A stretch of 64,000 bases of DNA from Acinetobacter sp. XH1741 (lineage in GTDB: Bacteria > Pseudomonadota > Gammaproteobacteria > Pseudomonadales > Moraxellaceae), in the NCBI RefSeq assembly GCF_041021895.1, contig NZ_CP157428.1:3410001-3474000 (forward strand). Direction: 5' to 3'. A model generated the notes under the pieces. That model saw only the letters and a program-made list of their open reading frames with translations, had not been told where the DNA came from and did no database searches. The first letter of the stretch is position 1, and the number at the start of each line of letters is the position of its first letter. This document shows, piece by piece, positions 27,419-35,933 of this stretch. A program made the translations under genes and the position numbers.

Positions 27419-28378
27419 CTAATTTATTACTGCATCATGTTTAATTGTTAAGTACCCAATTAGAGGGAGTTTGTATTGCAACTTTTCTAATCTAGTTAAC
27501 TTACGATTTAACTCCCCCTCAACAAAATATTGAAAAAGATTATTGAATGTCACTTTCTTACTTGAACCAAAACTAAAAATATTACTCACAATTAAAGATT
27601 CTGTTATTTTTTCTTTATTTTCAGATAAATAATCATTTATTTTTTTACGAATAATTTCAGCATCCAGCTTATTGCTTTCATAATTATCCTGACTGAGTTC
27701 TTTTGAATCAATATAGGGCATTAAGTTATATTTTAGCCTCACAGGCATTGAAACTATAAAATACTTTGGAAACAAAATTAATGGAAGCAATGGACTAATA
27801 GTGATAAATGGTAGTCCAGTAAACTTATTTGTGAGCTTATTTAAAATTTCTATAGAATAGTTATATGGCAATATATATTCACTATTAACCACACAATTTG
27901 GAACTATAAGGCCATCAAATTTTTTTGCTATATGTATAAATGAAGAGCTAAAATTTACTAACTTTCCTCTATTGTGATAACCCTTTTTAAGACCCTCTAC
28001 GCCTTCTGGAGAAATATAAATTATTTCATTTTCTTCGCATAGCTTGTACATGTTTTCAATATTACACTCATAGCATTCCATTTTTTTCCACCAATTATTT
28101 AATAGATAGGGTCTTACACTATCGTTATAAAGTGTTGGATGAATAAGTCTTTTTATTTTTATGTTTTTACCAAGTAATTCTTGAGTCTTTCGATAAAATA
28201 AAGCATCAAAAATTATATTATCCCAAGACAATCCACCTCCAGCATGGTTACCAACAATAATAATTGGCCTTTTTTTATAAAATTTTAAGAAGTCAAAATC
28301 ACCTTTTAATTCAGCTTCAAAATAATTATCTGCAATATTTTCCAGCATATTCTGGGTATTATCTATACTTTTATTCAC
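27419..28378 (-). CDS. glycerolipid-type acyltransferase (PlsC-like)
   Basis: This 319-residue protein has the acyltransferase motif NHAGGGLSWDN (His45 and Asp53). This is the variant NHxGG...D form seen in the mono/diacylglycerol-acyltransferase-like group. A second motif, YISPEGVEGLKKG, corresponds to the FPEGTR block. Hydrophobic stretches near residues 175-210 suggest membrane association. It would move an acyl group to an alcohol or amine acceptor. It is the second gene of the operon, after the desaturase, pointing to a lipid moiety in the product. Confidence 0.78.
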   Translation of the reverse strand: MNKSIDNTQNMLENIADNYFEAELKGDFDFLKFYKKRPIIIVGNHAGGGLSWDNIIFDALFYRKTQELLGKNIKIKRLIHPTLYNDSVRPYLLNNWWKKMECYECNIENMYKLCEENEIIYISPEGVEGLKKGYHNRGKLVNFSSSFIHIAKKFDGLIVPNCVVNSEYILPYNYSIEILNKLTNKFTGLPFITISPLLPLILFPKYFIVSMPVRLKYNLMPYIDSKELSQDNYESNKLDAEIIRKKINDYLSENKEKITESLIVSNIFSFGSSKKVTFNNLFQYFVEGELNRKLTRLEKLQYKLPLIGYLTIKHDAVIN

Positions 28379-28410
28379 AATATCCTCTTAGATTAATAAA
28401 TAGCTTTATA

Positions 28411-29328
28411 TTATTTTTTAAAATTTAATACATTTTTAAAGAATGCTATTACGTAATGTTCTTTTAACTTCTGCTTTTCATCCAATTCTAAATAAACCAA
28501 TTTATCAATTTCTGGGGCATGTATTGGATGCAAAAATGGAAATAATGAATGAACAATATGTAAACCATCATTATCACCAAATTTATTAAAGAAATTATCA
28601 TAAGAATTAACTGAATGATGTATCTTTGCCTTTTGATAATCGATATTATGCATCATATAAAGTACAATCCCAGAACCTAGCCAAGAAACTAGAATTGATG
28701 GAACAAAAACATATATAAAGAAAATTTTGTTTATATTAAATATTGCAATATCTATGCAAATTATTACTATAATTTGCAAAACTAGTTTAATAAAATCTTT
28801 CTTTTTCCCATCAGTTATTACATATTTTATCTGATGAAAAAATTGATAAATAAACAAATAATGCAACATCCATAAAACTGGATTTATTGGTTTCCCACTA
28901 TTTTCATAAAGATATGTTGATTGTTTATCAGAAGATAACTGATCACCTTCAGGACAATCATTATCATATCTATGATGTGCTCTATGGCCAAATACGTATG
29001 CTGTAAATGGTACCTGATATAATCCAAATACTATCCATCTTAAATAAAATTTAACTAATTTATTTTCACTTAATCCCCAATGCATTTCTGAATGCATAAA
29101 AACACGGAGATAAGCAATACTAAAAAAACCATTTACAATTATAAATAAAGGAATCAAATATATTGGATTATTAAGAACACTGAAAATTATCAAAGTTAAA
29201 ATCAAAATCGCATGTAATAAAAATACCTTTATTCTCGATTTTGAATCAAATATTTCTATTTCTTTATCATATTTTCTCTCGGTATGTAAATTCAATGCTA
29301 CTTTTTTTAATTCAACTATATTACTCAT
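28411..29328 (-). CDS. membrane fatty acid desaturase
   Basis: This 305-residue di-iron membrane protein has the histidine boxes of the fatty-acid desaturase/hydroxylase family: His79-x3-His83 (FMHSEMHW), His115-x2-His118-His119 (GHRAHHR), and a late HIVHSLFPFLHPIH region. Several membrane helices flank them. It would desaturate or hydroxylate an acyl chain in the inner membrane. It is the first gene of the six-gene operon. Its base composition is very AT-rich compared with flanking core genes. Confidence 0.85.
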   Translation of the reverse strand: MSNIVELKKVALNLHTERKYDKEIEIFDSKSRIKVFLLHAILILTLIIFSVLNNPIYLIPLFIIVNGFFSIAYLRVFMHSEMHWGLSENKLVKFYLRWIVFGLYQVPFTAYVFGHRAHHRYDNDCPEGDQLSSDKQSTYLYENSGKPINPVLWMLHYLFIYQFFHQIKYVITDGKKKDFIKLVLQIIVIICIDIAIFNINKIFFIYVFVPSILVSWLGSGIVLYMMHNIDYQKAKIHHSVNSYDNFFNKFGDNDGLHIVHSLFPFLHPIHAPEIDKLVYLELDEKQKLKEHYVIAFFKNVLNFKK

Positions 29329-29892
29329 TAAGCCACCTTATTTTTATTTCACGGCGGTATTCTATGTACAAACCGTTCTGTATGAATGTATCCCAATAAT
29401 ATTAATATCTTACCTTCCTGCCATTGTTATTATTAAGAATACATGTTAAATAGAAACTTGAATTTTCATCTAATTTTTTAATTTTAATTTTCAAAAATAA
29501 ATTAACAATATAAATAAAATGTCATTTACCCCTTGTAATTTAAATTAATTATTAATTTCCATTAAGCTATACAATTAACATTTTTATCAACTTCAATGAA
29601 TGAACTAAATTTATTAATTAAATTTAATAAAAAAAATGACTGTGTAGTTTCTTTAAAAATTCATTAAGAATCAGCCTTATGAATATTAGAAATTAAAAAC
29701 TGGTTTACGTAGTCAAAATACTGATTTTTCTATTTTAAAAGACCTTTTCATTACTTCTTTTGTTGGTTCTAGTGCAAGTCAGTTTAGTCTTATTCTTGGC
29801 TTTCTACATCCCTTTTAAAATCATTAAAAATGGTTTTAAAATAAATAAAAAGCCCCTGTTCTACAGAGGCTTTTTTTCAATTCATCACTGAA
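29329..29892. other. AT-rich intergenic region upstream of the desaturase operon
   Basis: These 564 bases presumably contain the operon promoter, which I cannot place. At the right end is the terminator of the NRPS-like gene. No ORF of note. Confidence 0.5.
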
Positions 29893-29910
29893 TTATTTAT
29901 GAACCCAAGG
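29848..29910. repeat. right copy of the approx. 62-bp direct repeat
   Basis: This is the same orientation and near-identical sequence as 20776-20837: hairpin, T run, CAATTCA, stop codon and last codons of the minus-strand gene (PWVHK). Confidence 0.7.
29849..29877 (-). terminator. Rho-independent terminator of the NRPS-like gene
   Basis: AAAAAGCC-CTG pairs with CAG-GGCTTTTT around a short loop, with T7 on the plus side and A-rich sequence on the other. It lies about 15 bases past the stop. Confidence 0.8.
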
Positions 29911-32900
29911 CACAGCCGGTGAACCAATCCAAGCAGATTTAGCAGGAATATTTTCACCTTTCATAACCAGTGTTAATGGACCTAACACTGCATGATTGCT
30001 CACGTTGGCGTTATACAAAATAATACTGCGTGTATTTACAACTACATCGTTACCGATATTCACTTGTCCGATTTTCATAATACGGTCTTCAAACAAGTGA
30101 GTTTGTGGGCCCGAGAAGCTATTAAACTCAGCGCGGTCACCAATGCTTACACAGTCAAACTCTGTAATATCAGCAGTGTCCATATAGACATCTTTACCAA
30201 TACGAACACCTAAAATACGCAAGAAGAATGGCAACATTGGCGTTCCTCTTAAGTAGTTTAAGAAGTTAGGAATCGCAACTGACTCATATAAGCTTGTGAT
30301 CCCTTCGCTCAACCATACAAACATAGTCCACATTGGCGCTGAACGTGGTTTATAGCGACCAATCAAAATCCACTTTAACAATGCAACAATAACGAAGCAG
30401 CCTACGCCATAGAGCAAACCAGCAAGCGTTAAAGCCAACAAACCAGTTGGAATGTTGTATTTGTTAATAACATCAATAATCTCAAGCACGATCATATAAC
30501 CTACACCAATCGCAAGAGCGGCAGGTAATACAACACGAAGGCCTTCGATAAAACCACGCATTAAACGGCGTTTGATACTTGGCAAGAATGTTAAATGATC
30601 TGGATATTTCTCAGCAGCTTCACGTGCAGGTAATAACAATGGCGGTGAACCGAACCAAGTTTGACCATCGTACATTTCAACGTTATCAGGTGTTTTAGAT
30701 TGCACACCAATCAAAACGTTGTCTGGTAACACAGTACCATCCGCAATATAAGCACTGTTTCCGACAAAGCTACGGTTACCGATAGTCGTCGATTTCAAAG
30801 TCATCCAGCCGCCTCTGATTTCTTCATCACCCAACATTACAGCATCGGCAATAAAGCTTTCTTCACCCAAAGTCAGCATTTCTGGAATAACACCGTTTGC
30901 AGTAGAAATTTCGGTATTTTTACCTACTTTCGCACCGAGCATACGGAACCATGTTGGCGCATAAATCGTAGCGAACAAGCCGTGTAAGGTTTGTAAGCTT
31001 GTTTCTAAAATTTGAGATGCAAACCATTTACGATAATAGGTGCTGCCATGTACCGAATAAGTTCCGGTTTCAAGGCGAGGCAACGCGATTTTACGTATTG
31101 CTGAAGAAATCACAGCAGTAATCATCATCATCATTGCACTAGCTGGAATAGCTAAAATGAAATAATAAATAGCGATTTGCAAATGGTCATTGGTACTAAT
31201 ATTAAATACGTTCGCATCTAACCAGTCGACCAACAGGAAGCTTGGGAAAATTGGAATAAAGAACAGACATGCAATAATTAACGCACTAATTCCATAATAT
31301 GCATATTCTGCAATTTTACGAATAAACGATAATTTTGGACGCGCTGGCATTTTTTCTTGGTCGTCCACATGCCCGATTTTCTTGGCAGGTGTACCATCCC
31401 AAATTTCACCGGCTGGAATGACAGTGTCATATTCAATTGAAGTTAAAGCATTTACGTGAGCTTGTTTTTCTAACACTGTATTTTCTTCTAATACAGCATA
31501 AGAACCCACATAACTATCTTCTTTTAAGTGAATTGAACCTAATACCAAGTGACCATGTTCGACTTTAGCATTCTCTAAGTTTACTTGAGAACCAATGCTC
31601 ACCCCATCTTCAACAGTAAGTAAAGATGGCATACGAATATGTACTGAACTAATCGTCACGTCATGGCCGATTTTCGCACCAAGCGCTTTCAAATATAAGT
31701 TAAGTAAAGTCGAACCTGATAAAAGATAGACTGGTGAAATGTTGCTAATGCGGTCTGCTAACCACCAACGGAAATAGGTTAATCCCCATAATGGATATTG
31801 CCCTGCACCGATGCCCATCATTAATAAGCGTTTTACAGAAATTGAAACGACAAAACTGGTAATAATAACGCTGATATAAACCAATAGAGACAACGCGATT
31901 GCATACGGAATACTATCTCGTGTTCCACCTGTAAAATAATGATAAGTAAAGAATGGTGCTAACCACTGTAAAATGTTAATCGAGATTAAAACCGGAATAG
32001 TCGCAAGCTGTGCAATACCACATAACCACTTATACGTTTGATTACGAGGGTTATCTTGTCCAATTTGGCTATCAAATACAGTCGGTGTTGGTTGCTCTAA
32101 CATGAGTGCAGCAATCGCACCAACTCGTCTTGCTTGATATAAGTTTTGAATCGTAAGATGGCTATATTCTGGGTGTTCACGCAGATTTGAAATTAAAACT
32201 GCTGCTAAAAGTGAATGGCCGCCTAAGTCATCAAAGAAATCTGAATCGAGTTTAATCGGCATGTTTGGGAACAAGCGATTTAAAATACCAAATAAGATCT
32301 CTTCCGCTGGGTTTTGTGGTTGGTCAGATTCACTGCGGTCAATCACACTGGTAAGCGGTCGTGCTTTTAAAGCCTTACGGTCAATTTTGCCTGACAATAA
32401 ACGCGGAACTTCTTCAATAATCTCAAAACGGTTTGGCACCATATAAGGTGGTAAACGTTGGCTTAAATTATGACGGAGTTCTTTAATTTCGATTGCTTGT
32501 TTTGCATCAATTTCTGGTGCAATAAACGCAATGAGCTGGTCAATGCCGTCTTCAGGACGAAGAATAACTGCCGCAGTACCAATACCTTCAATATCGCAAA
32601 GCGCAGCTTCAATTTCGCCAAGTTCTACACGGAAACCACGAATTTTAACCTGATCGTCCGCACGTCCCAAGCAGTGTACTTGTCCAAATTCATCAATTTT
32701 AGCCAAGTCGCCAGTACGATAGAGCGATTGTTCATCTGGACCTTCTGCCCAAGGGTTTTGAATAAACTTATCGGCAGTTAAATCAGGGCGACCTAAGTAT
32801 CCTTCTGCCACACTTGGGCCAAAAATACAGAGCTCACCTGTTTCACCTTGAGGGAGTAATTCTCTTTCAGCGTTAATGACCAACATGCCATAGTTTGGTA

Positions 32901-33891
32901 AAGGCTTACCAATCGTAACGAGTTTGCCACGTTCTAATGACTCAAGGCTTGCAGTAACCGTGGTCTCAGTTGGACCATAAGTGTTAAACATTTGGTGGTG
33001 AGGTAATGCCCAGCGGTCAACCAGTGAATCCGGACACATTTCCCCACCTAAGTTAATAATTCTTAAGTTAGGTACATCTTCTGGGAATAAAGCAAGTAAT
33101 GTTGGTACAGCATGCAATACTGTAATCTGTTCTTGCTTTAATGTTTGGCATAAACGTTCAGGGTCACTGACCAGCGACTTAGGTGCAATCCATAATGTTG
33201 CACCAACCAAGTAAGAAAGCCAGATCTCTTCAAACGACATGTCAAAAGCAACTGAAAAGCCTTGATAGACTTTGTCTTGCTCTTGAATACCCAAAACATT
33301 ATTTTCACTACGTAAAAAGTGACAAATATTTCTTTGAGTAATGACAATCCCTTTCGGCTTACCTGTTGAGCCTGATGTATAAATAATATACGCAGGTTGT
33401 TCTGGGGTCGTTTTAGCTAAAGGAATATTTTCACTGAGTGGCTTTTGCAGTTCAGTGTTGGTCCATTTTGTTTGCTGTACTTCAGCTAAATGTGCATACC
33501 ATTCATCGGTAGTAATCATTCCTACCGCGTCGGCATCTTCAAGACACACTGCAATACGGTCAGCCGGCGTATCCATATCAAAAGGAAGCCATGCTGCGCC
33601 ACTTAAACAAATCGCCAATTGAGCTTTTAAAAGCTCAATACCGCGAGGCAGCCATAAGCCAACAATATGACCTGGTTTTACCCCTCTTATCGTCAAATGT
33701 TGAGCCATGACTAAGGCTTGCTGATATAACTCACCATAACTCAACGTTTTATCTGCTTCAATTAAAGCCGTTTTATCAGGAAGAGTTTGTGCAGTATGGA
33801 CAAAAATATCGGCCAAGACTTCATACTGCAAAAATTCCGGATGATACTTTCCACGAATAATATTATTCGTGTTTGTTACAAACTGGTTCAT
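29893..33891 (-). CDS. Pls/PosA-type NRPS-like protein (adenylation, carrier, membrane, hexapeptide domains)
   Basis: This 1332-residue protein starts with a full adenylation domain: YIIYTSGSTGKPKG, FDMSFEEIW, NTYGPTETT, YRTGDLAK, VKIRGFRVELGEIEAA and SGKIDRKAL. A carrier domain follows with the phosphopantetheine Ser in DDLGGHSLL. After it come several pairs of membrane helices alternating with left-handed beta-helix (hexapeptide-repeat) domains. There is no condensation or thioesterase domain. This is the architecture of the Pls/PosA group, which includes the membrane enzyme that polymerises L-lysine. The Asp of FDMS suggests an alpha-amino-acid substrate; its identity is unknown. The ATG at 33891 has a GAGAG site; an ATG at 33936 lacks one. 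It lies downstream of an RND efflux operon. Confidence 0.85.
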   Translation of the reverse strand: MNQFVTNTNNIIRGKYHPEFLQYEVLADIFVHTAQTLPDKTALIEADKTLSYGELYQQALVMAQHLTIRGVKPGHIVGLWLPRGIELLKAQLAICLSGAAWLPFDMDTPADRIAVCLEDADAVGMITTDEWYAHLAEVQQTKWTNTELQKPLSENIPLAKTTPEQPAYIIYTSGSTGKPKGIVITQRNICHFLRSENNVLGIQEQDKVYQGFSVAFDMSFEEIWLSYLVGATLWIAPKSLVSDPERLCQTLKQEQITVLHAVPTLLALFPEDVPNLRIINLGGEMCPDSLVDRWALPHHQMFNTYGPTETTVTASLESLERGKLVTIGKPLPNYGMLVINAERELLPQGETGELCIFGPSVAEGYLGRPDLTADKFIQNPWAEGPDEQSLYRTGDLAKIDEFGQVHCLGRADDQVKIRGFRVELGEIEAALCDIEGIGTAAVILRPEDGIDQLIAFIAPEIDAKQAIEIKELRHNLSQRLPPYMVPNRFEIIEEVPRLLSGKIDRKALKARPLTSVIDRSESDQPQNPAEEILFGILNRLFPNMPIKLDSDFFDDLGGHSLLAAVLISNLREHPEYSHLTIQNLYQARRVGAIAALMLEQPTPTVFDSQIGQDNPRNQTYKWLCGIAQLATIPVLISINILQWLAPFFTYHYFTGGTRDSIPYAIALSLLVYISVIITSFVVSISVKRLLMMGIGAGQYPLWGLTYFRWWLADRISNISPVYLLSGSTLLNLYLKALGAKIGHDVTISSVHIRMPSLLTVEDGVSIGSQVNLENAKVEHGHLVLGSIHLKEDSYVGSYAVLEENTVLEKQAHVNALTSIEYDTVIPAGEIWDGTPAKKIGHVDDQEKMPARPKLSFIRKIAEYAYYGISALIIACLFFIPIFPSFLLVDWLDANVFNISTNDHLQIAIYYFILAIPASAMMMMITAVISSAIRKIALPRLETGTYSVHGSTYYRKWFASQILETSLQTLHGLFATIYAPTWFRMLGAKVGKNTEISTANGVIPEMLTLGEESFIADAVMLGDEEIRGGWMTLKSTTIGNRSFVGNSAYIADGTVLPDNVLIGVQSKTPDNVEMYDGQTWFGSPPLLLPAREAAEKYPDHLTFLPSIKRRLMRGFIEGLRVVLPAALAIGVGYMIVLEIIDVINKYNIPTGLLALTLAGLLYGVGCFVIVALLKWILIGRYKPRSAPMWTMFVWLSEGITSLYESVAIPNFLNYLRGTPMLPFFLRILGVRIGKDVYMDTADITEFDCVSIGDRAEFNSFSGPQTHLFEDRIMKIGQVNIGNDVVVNTRSIILYNANVSNHAVLGPLTLVMKGENIPAKSAWIGSPAVPWVHK

Positions 33892-34475
33892 TTTTATACT
33901 CTCTTTAATTTTCTGATTTGGCTCAAATGAAGTCATGATTTTTTTTCTGACTCATTAAAGAAATCGAGATGCATCATAAATTAAATAATTGAACTTAAAT
34001 CAAGATTAAAGTTTTAGTTTTGAAGTCTGTTAAATAATATATAAATACTGATTCTTTACTATCTTTTTTTCTAAAATAAATTAAGGTATTAGCCGTAATA
34101 TTTTAATTTTATCACCACATTCAGGATGAAAAACGTACAAATCAAGCCAAGTAAGAAACTAGAATTCACAAGATTTATATGACTTTAAGTTTAATTAAAC
34201 TAATAAATACTATCCTATATACAAGTTCTTCATATTTTAAACTTAATTGTTTTGCTCTGACCAATTAAAAGTTTAAAAAAATGGTGATGTTTATTTAATT
34301 TTTTTGAAGATGCTGAATTAATAACATCATATTAAAGTCGTGATGAGTCAACGCTATTTATCTCATATTTTTATTCTATATTTTTCTAACAACAGAGCTA
34401 CTTTTATAGCCTCATCGCTGCCTAGACCTCCGAAGAGATCTAAGCTTAAGCATCTACCTTTATAAATTTAACTTA
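33892..34475. other. AT-rich gap between the efflux operon and the NRPS-like gene
   Basis: These 580 bases hold no ORF. The stretch is strongly AT-rich. No convincing terminator for the channel gene or promoter for the NRPS-like gene could be picked. Confidence 0.5.
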
Positions 34476-35921
34476 TTAAAAGCTTCCACCCATTGAACTA
34501 ATCAAACTCACGGTAGTTTGATATTGCTTACTCATCAGCGACCACACACTATTTTGTGCTGACAAACGGGTATTTTGGGCAGTCAAAACGTTTAAGTACC
34601 CAACCATTCCTGCTTTGTATTGATTCATTGTCGTATTTTCAGCACGCGTGGCTGCCTGTAGCCCCTGCTTTTGCTCATTCACTTCTTTTGAAAGTAAAGC
34701 TTGAGAAGCAATGTTGTCTTCTACTTCTTGAATGGCTGAAAGTACCGTTTGTTTATAAGAAGCCGCGCTTGCATCATAAGCTGCAATGGCTTGTTTAGTT
34801 TGAGCATGTCGAAGTCCACCATCAAACAGTGTCGCTGCGAGCGTAGGACCAACCGACCAAATAAAATTAGGCGCATTAAACAAATCACTTAATTTACTGC
34901 TTTTATAACCTAAACTTCCTCCCAAGCTAAAATCTGGGAAAATAGCGAGTTTAGCCACCCCTACTTGAGCATTTGCTGCTGCCATGTTTCTTTCTGCCAC
35001 AGCCACATCTGGACGGCGCTCTAAAATACTTGATGGAAGTTCAACTGGGATTTGTGGCAACGAAGGCAAGGTTTTCGGCATGGTTAACTGAAATTGGTCT
35101 TGAGGCTGACCAATTAAGGTGGCAATGGCGTGCTGTAATTTTACTTGCGACAATTGCATGTCAGTATAATTGGCTTGCGCACTTTGATATTGGCTTTGTG
35201 CCTGATCGACCGTAGTCGATGCCACAATGCCTGCTTTATATTGATTTTGGGTGAGCTGTAAGGACTTCTTAAGATTATTCAGACTTTCTTGCTGTGACTG
35301 AAGCTGGAAACCTTGTACCACCCACTGTAAGTAAGTGGTGGCAAGTTGAGCCTGCATACTTAAACGAATGGAGTTAAGTTCTGCTTCGCTCGCTTGGGCT
35401 TTATTCTGGTTCACTAAAATATTCTGGTGAACTTTACCCCAAAAGTCTGGTTCCCAGCTCGCATTTACACCCAAACCATAACTTGTGGTCGCTGATGCTT
35501 CGCCAGATTTTGAGCGAGTGGCTGACGTATTTCCAGTGACTGTGGGTCTAGTCCCAGCTTTAGCCTCACTTAGCAGTGCTGTAGCTTGACGGTACTGAGC
35601 CTCGTATTGTGCAATCGAGGCATTCTCTCGATTCAACTGATCAACGAGTTTATTTAATTGCCCATCCTGAAAAATTTGCCACCACTCGCCCTTTGGCAAA
35701 TGGTCACTTGGCAGCGCAATTTTCCAGCCATCGGTTTGCCACTTTTTAATATCTAAACCATATTGTACAGGCTGAGAAAAATTGGCACCAATATTCACAT
35801 GAGGTGCAGGTTCCGGTTTGACCAACTGACAACCTGACAATGTACCAGACAGTATAACTATCAAGCTTCCCAAGGCATTAAACGAGAGATGTTTAAACCG
35901 TACATGATTTTTTTGATGCAT
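34476..35921 (-). CDS. TolC/NodT-type outer-membrane efflux channel lipoprotein
   Basis: This 481-residue outer-membrane factor has a lipoprotein signal with lipobox (LSGC) near residue 31. The two-fold OEP repeats are rich in Gln/Ala coiled-coil helices, and the RRPDVAVAERNMAAANAQVGVAKLAIFP signature is typical of NodT/OprM. It forms the exit duct of a tripartite pump. I chose the second ATG (35919-35921) because AGAGGG lies 7 bases before it, whereas it lies only one base before the ATG at 35927. The stop of the preceding RND gene is 12 bases upstream, so they are co-transcribed and probably coupled. Confidence 0.92.
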   Translation of the reverse strand: MHQKNHVRFKHLSFNALGSLIVILSGTLSGCQLVKPEPAPHVNIGANFSQPVQYGLDIKKWQTDGWKIALPSDHLPKGEWWQIFQDGQLNKLVDQLNRENASIAQYEAQYRQATALLSEAKAGTRPTVTGNTSATRSKSGEASATTSYGLGVNASWEPDFWGKVHQNILVNQNKAQASEAELNSIRLSMQAQLATTYLQWVVQGFQLQSQQESLNNLKKSLQLTQNQYKAGIVASTTVDQAQSQYQSAQANYTDMQLSQVKLQHAIATLIGQPQDQFQLTMPKTLPSLPQIPVELPSSILERRPDVAVAERNMAAANAQVGVAKLAIFPDFSLGGSLGYKSSKLSDLFNAPNFIWSVGPTLAATLFDGGLRHAQTKQAIAAYDASAASYKQTVLSAIQEVEDNIASQALLSKEVNEQKQGLQAATRAENTTMNQYKAGMVGYLNVLTAQNTRLSAQNSVWSLMSKQYQTTVSLISSMGGSF

Positions 35922-35933
35922 TAACATACCCTC

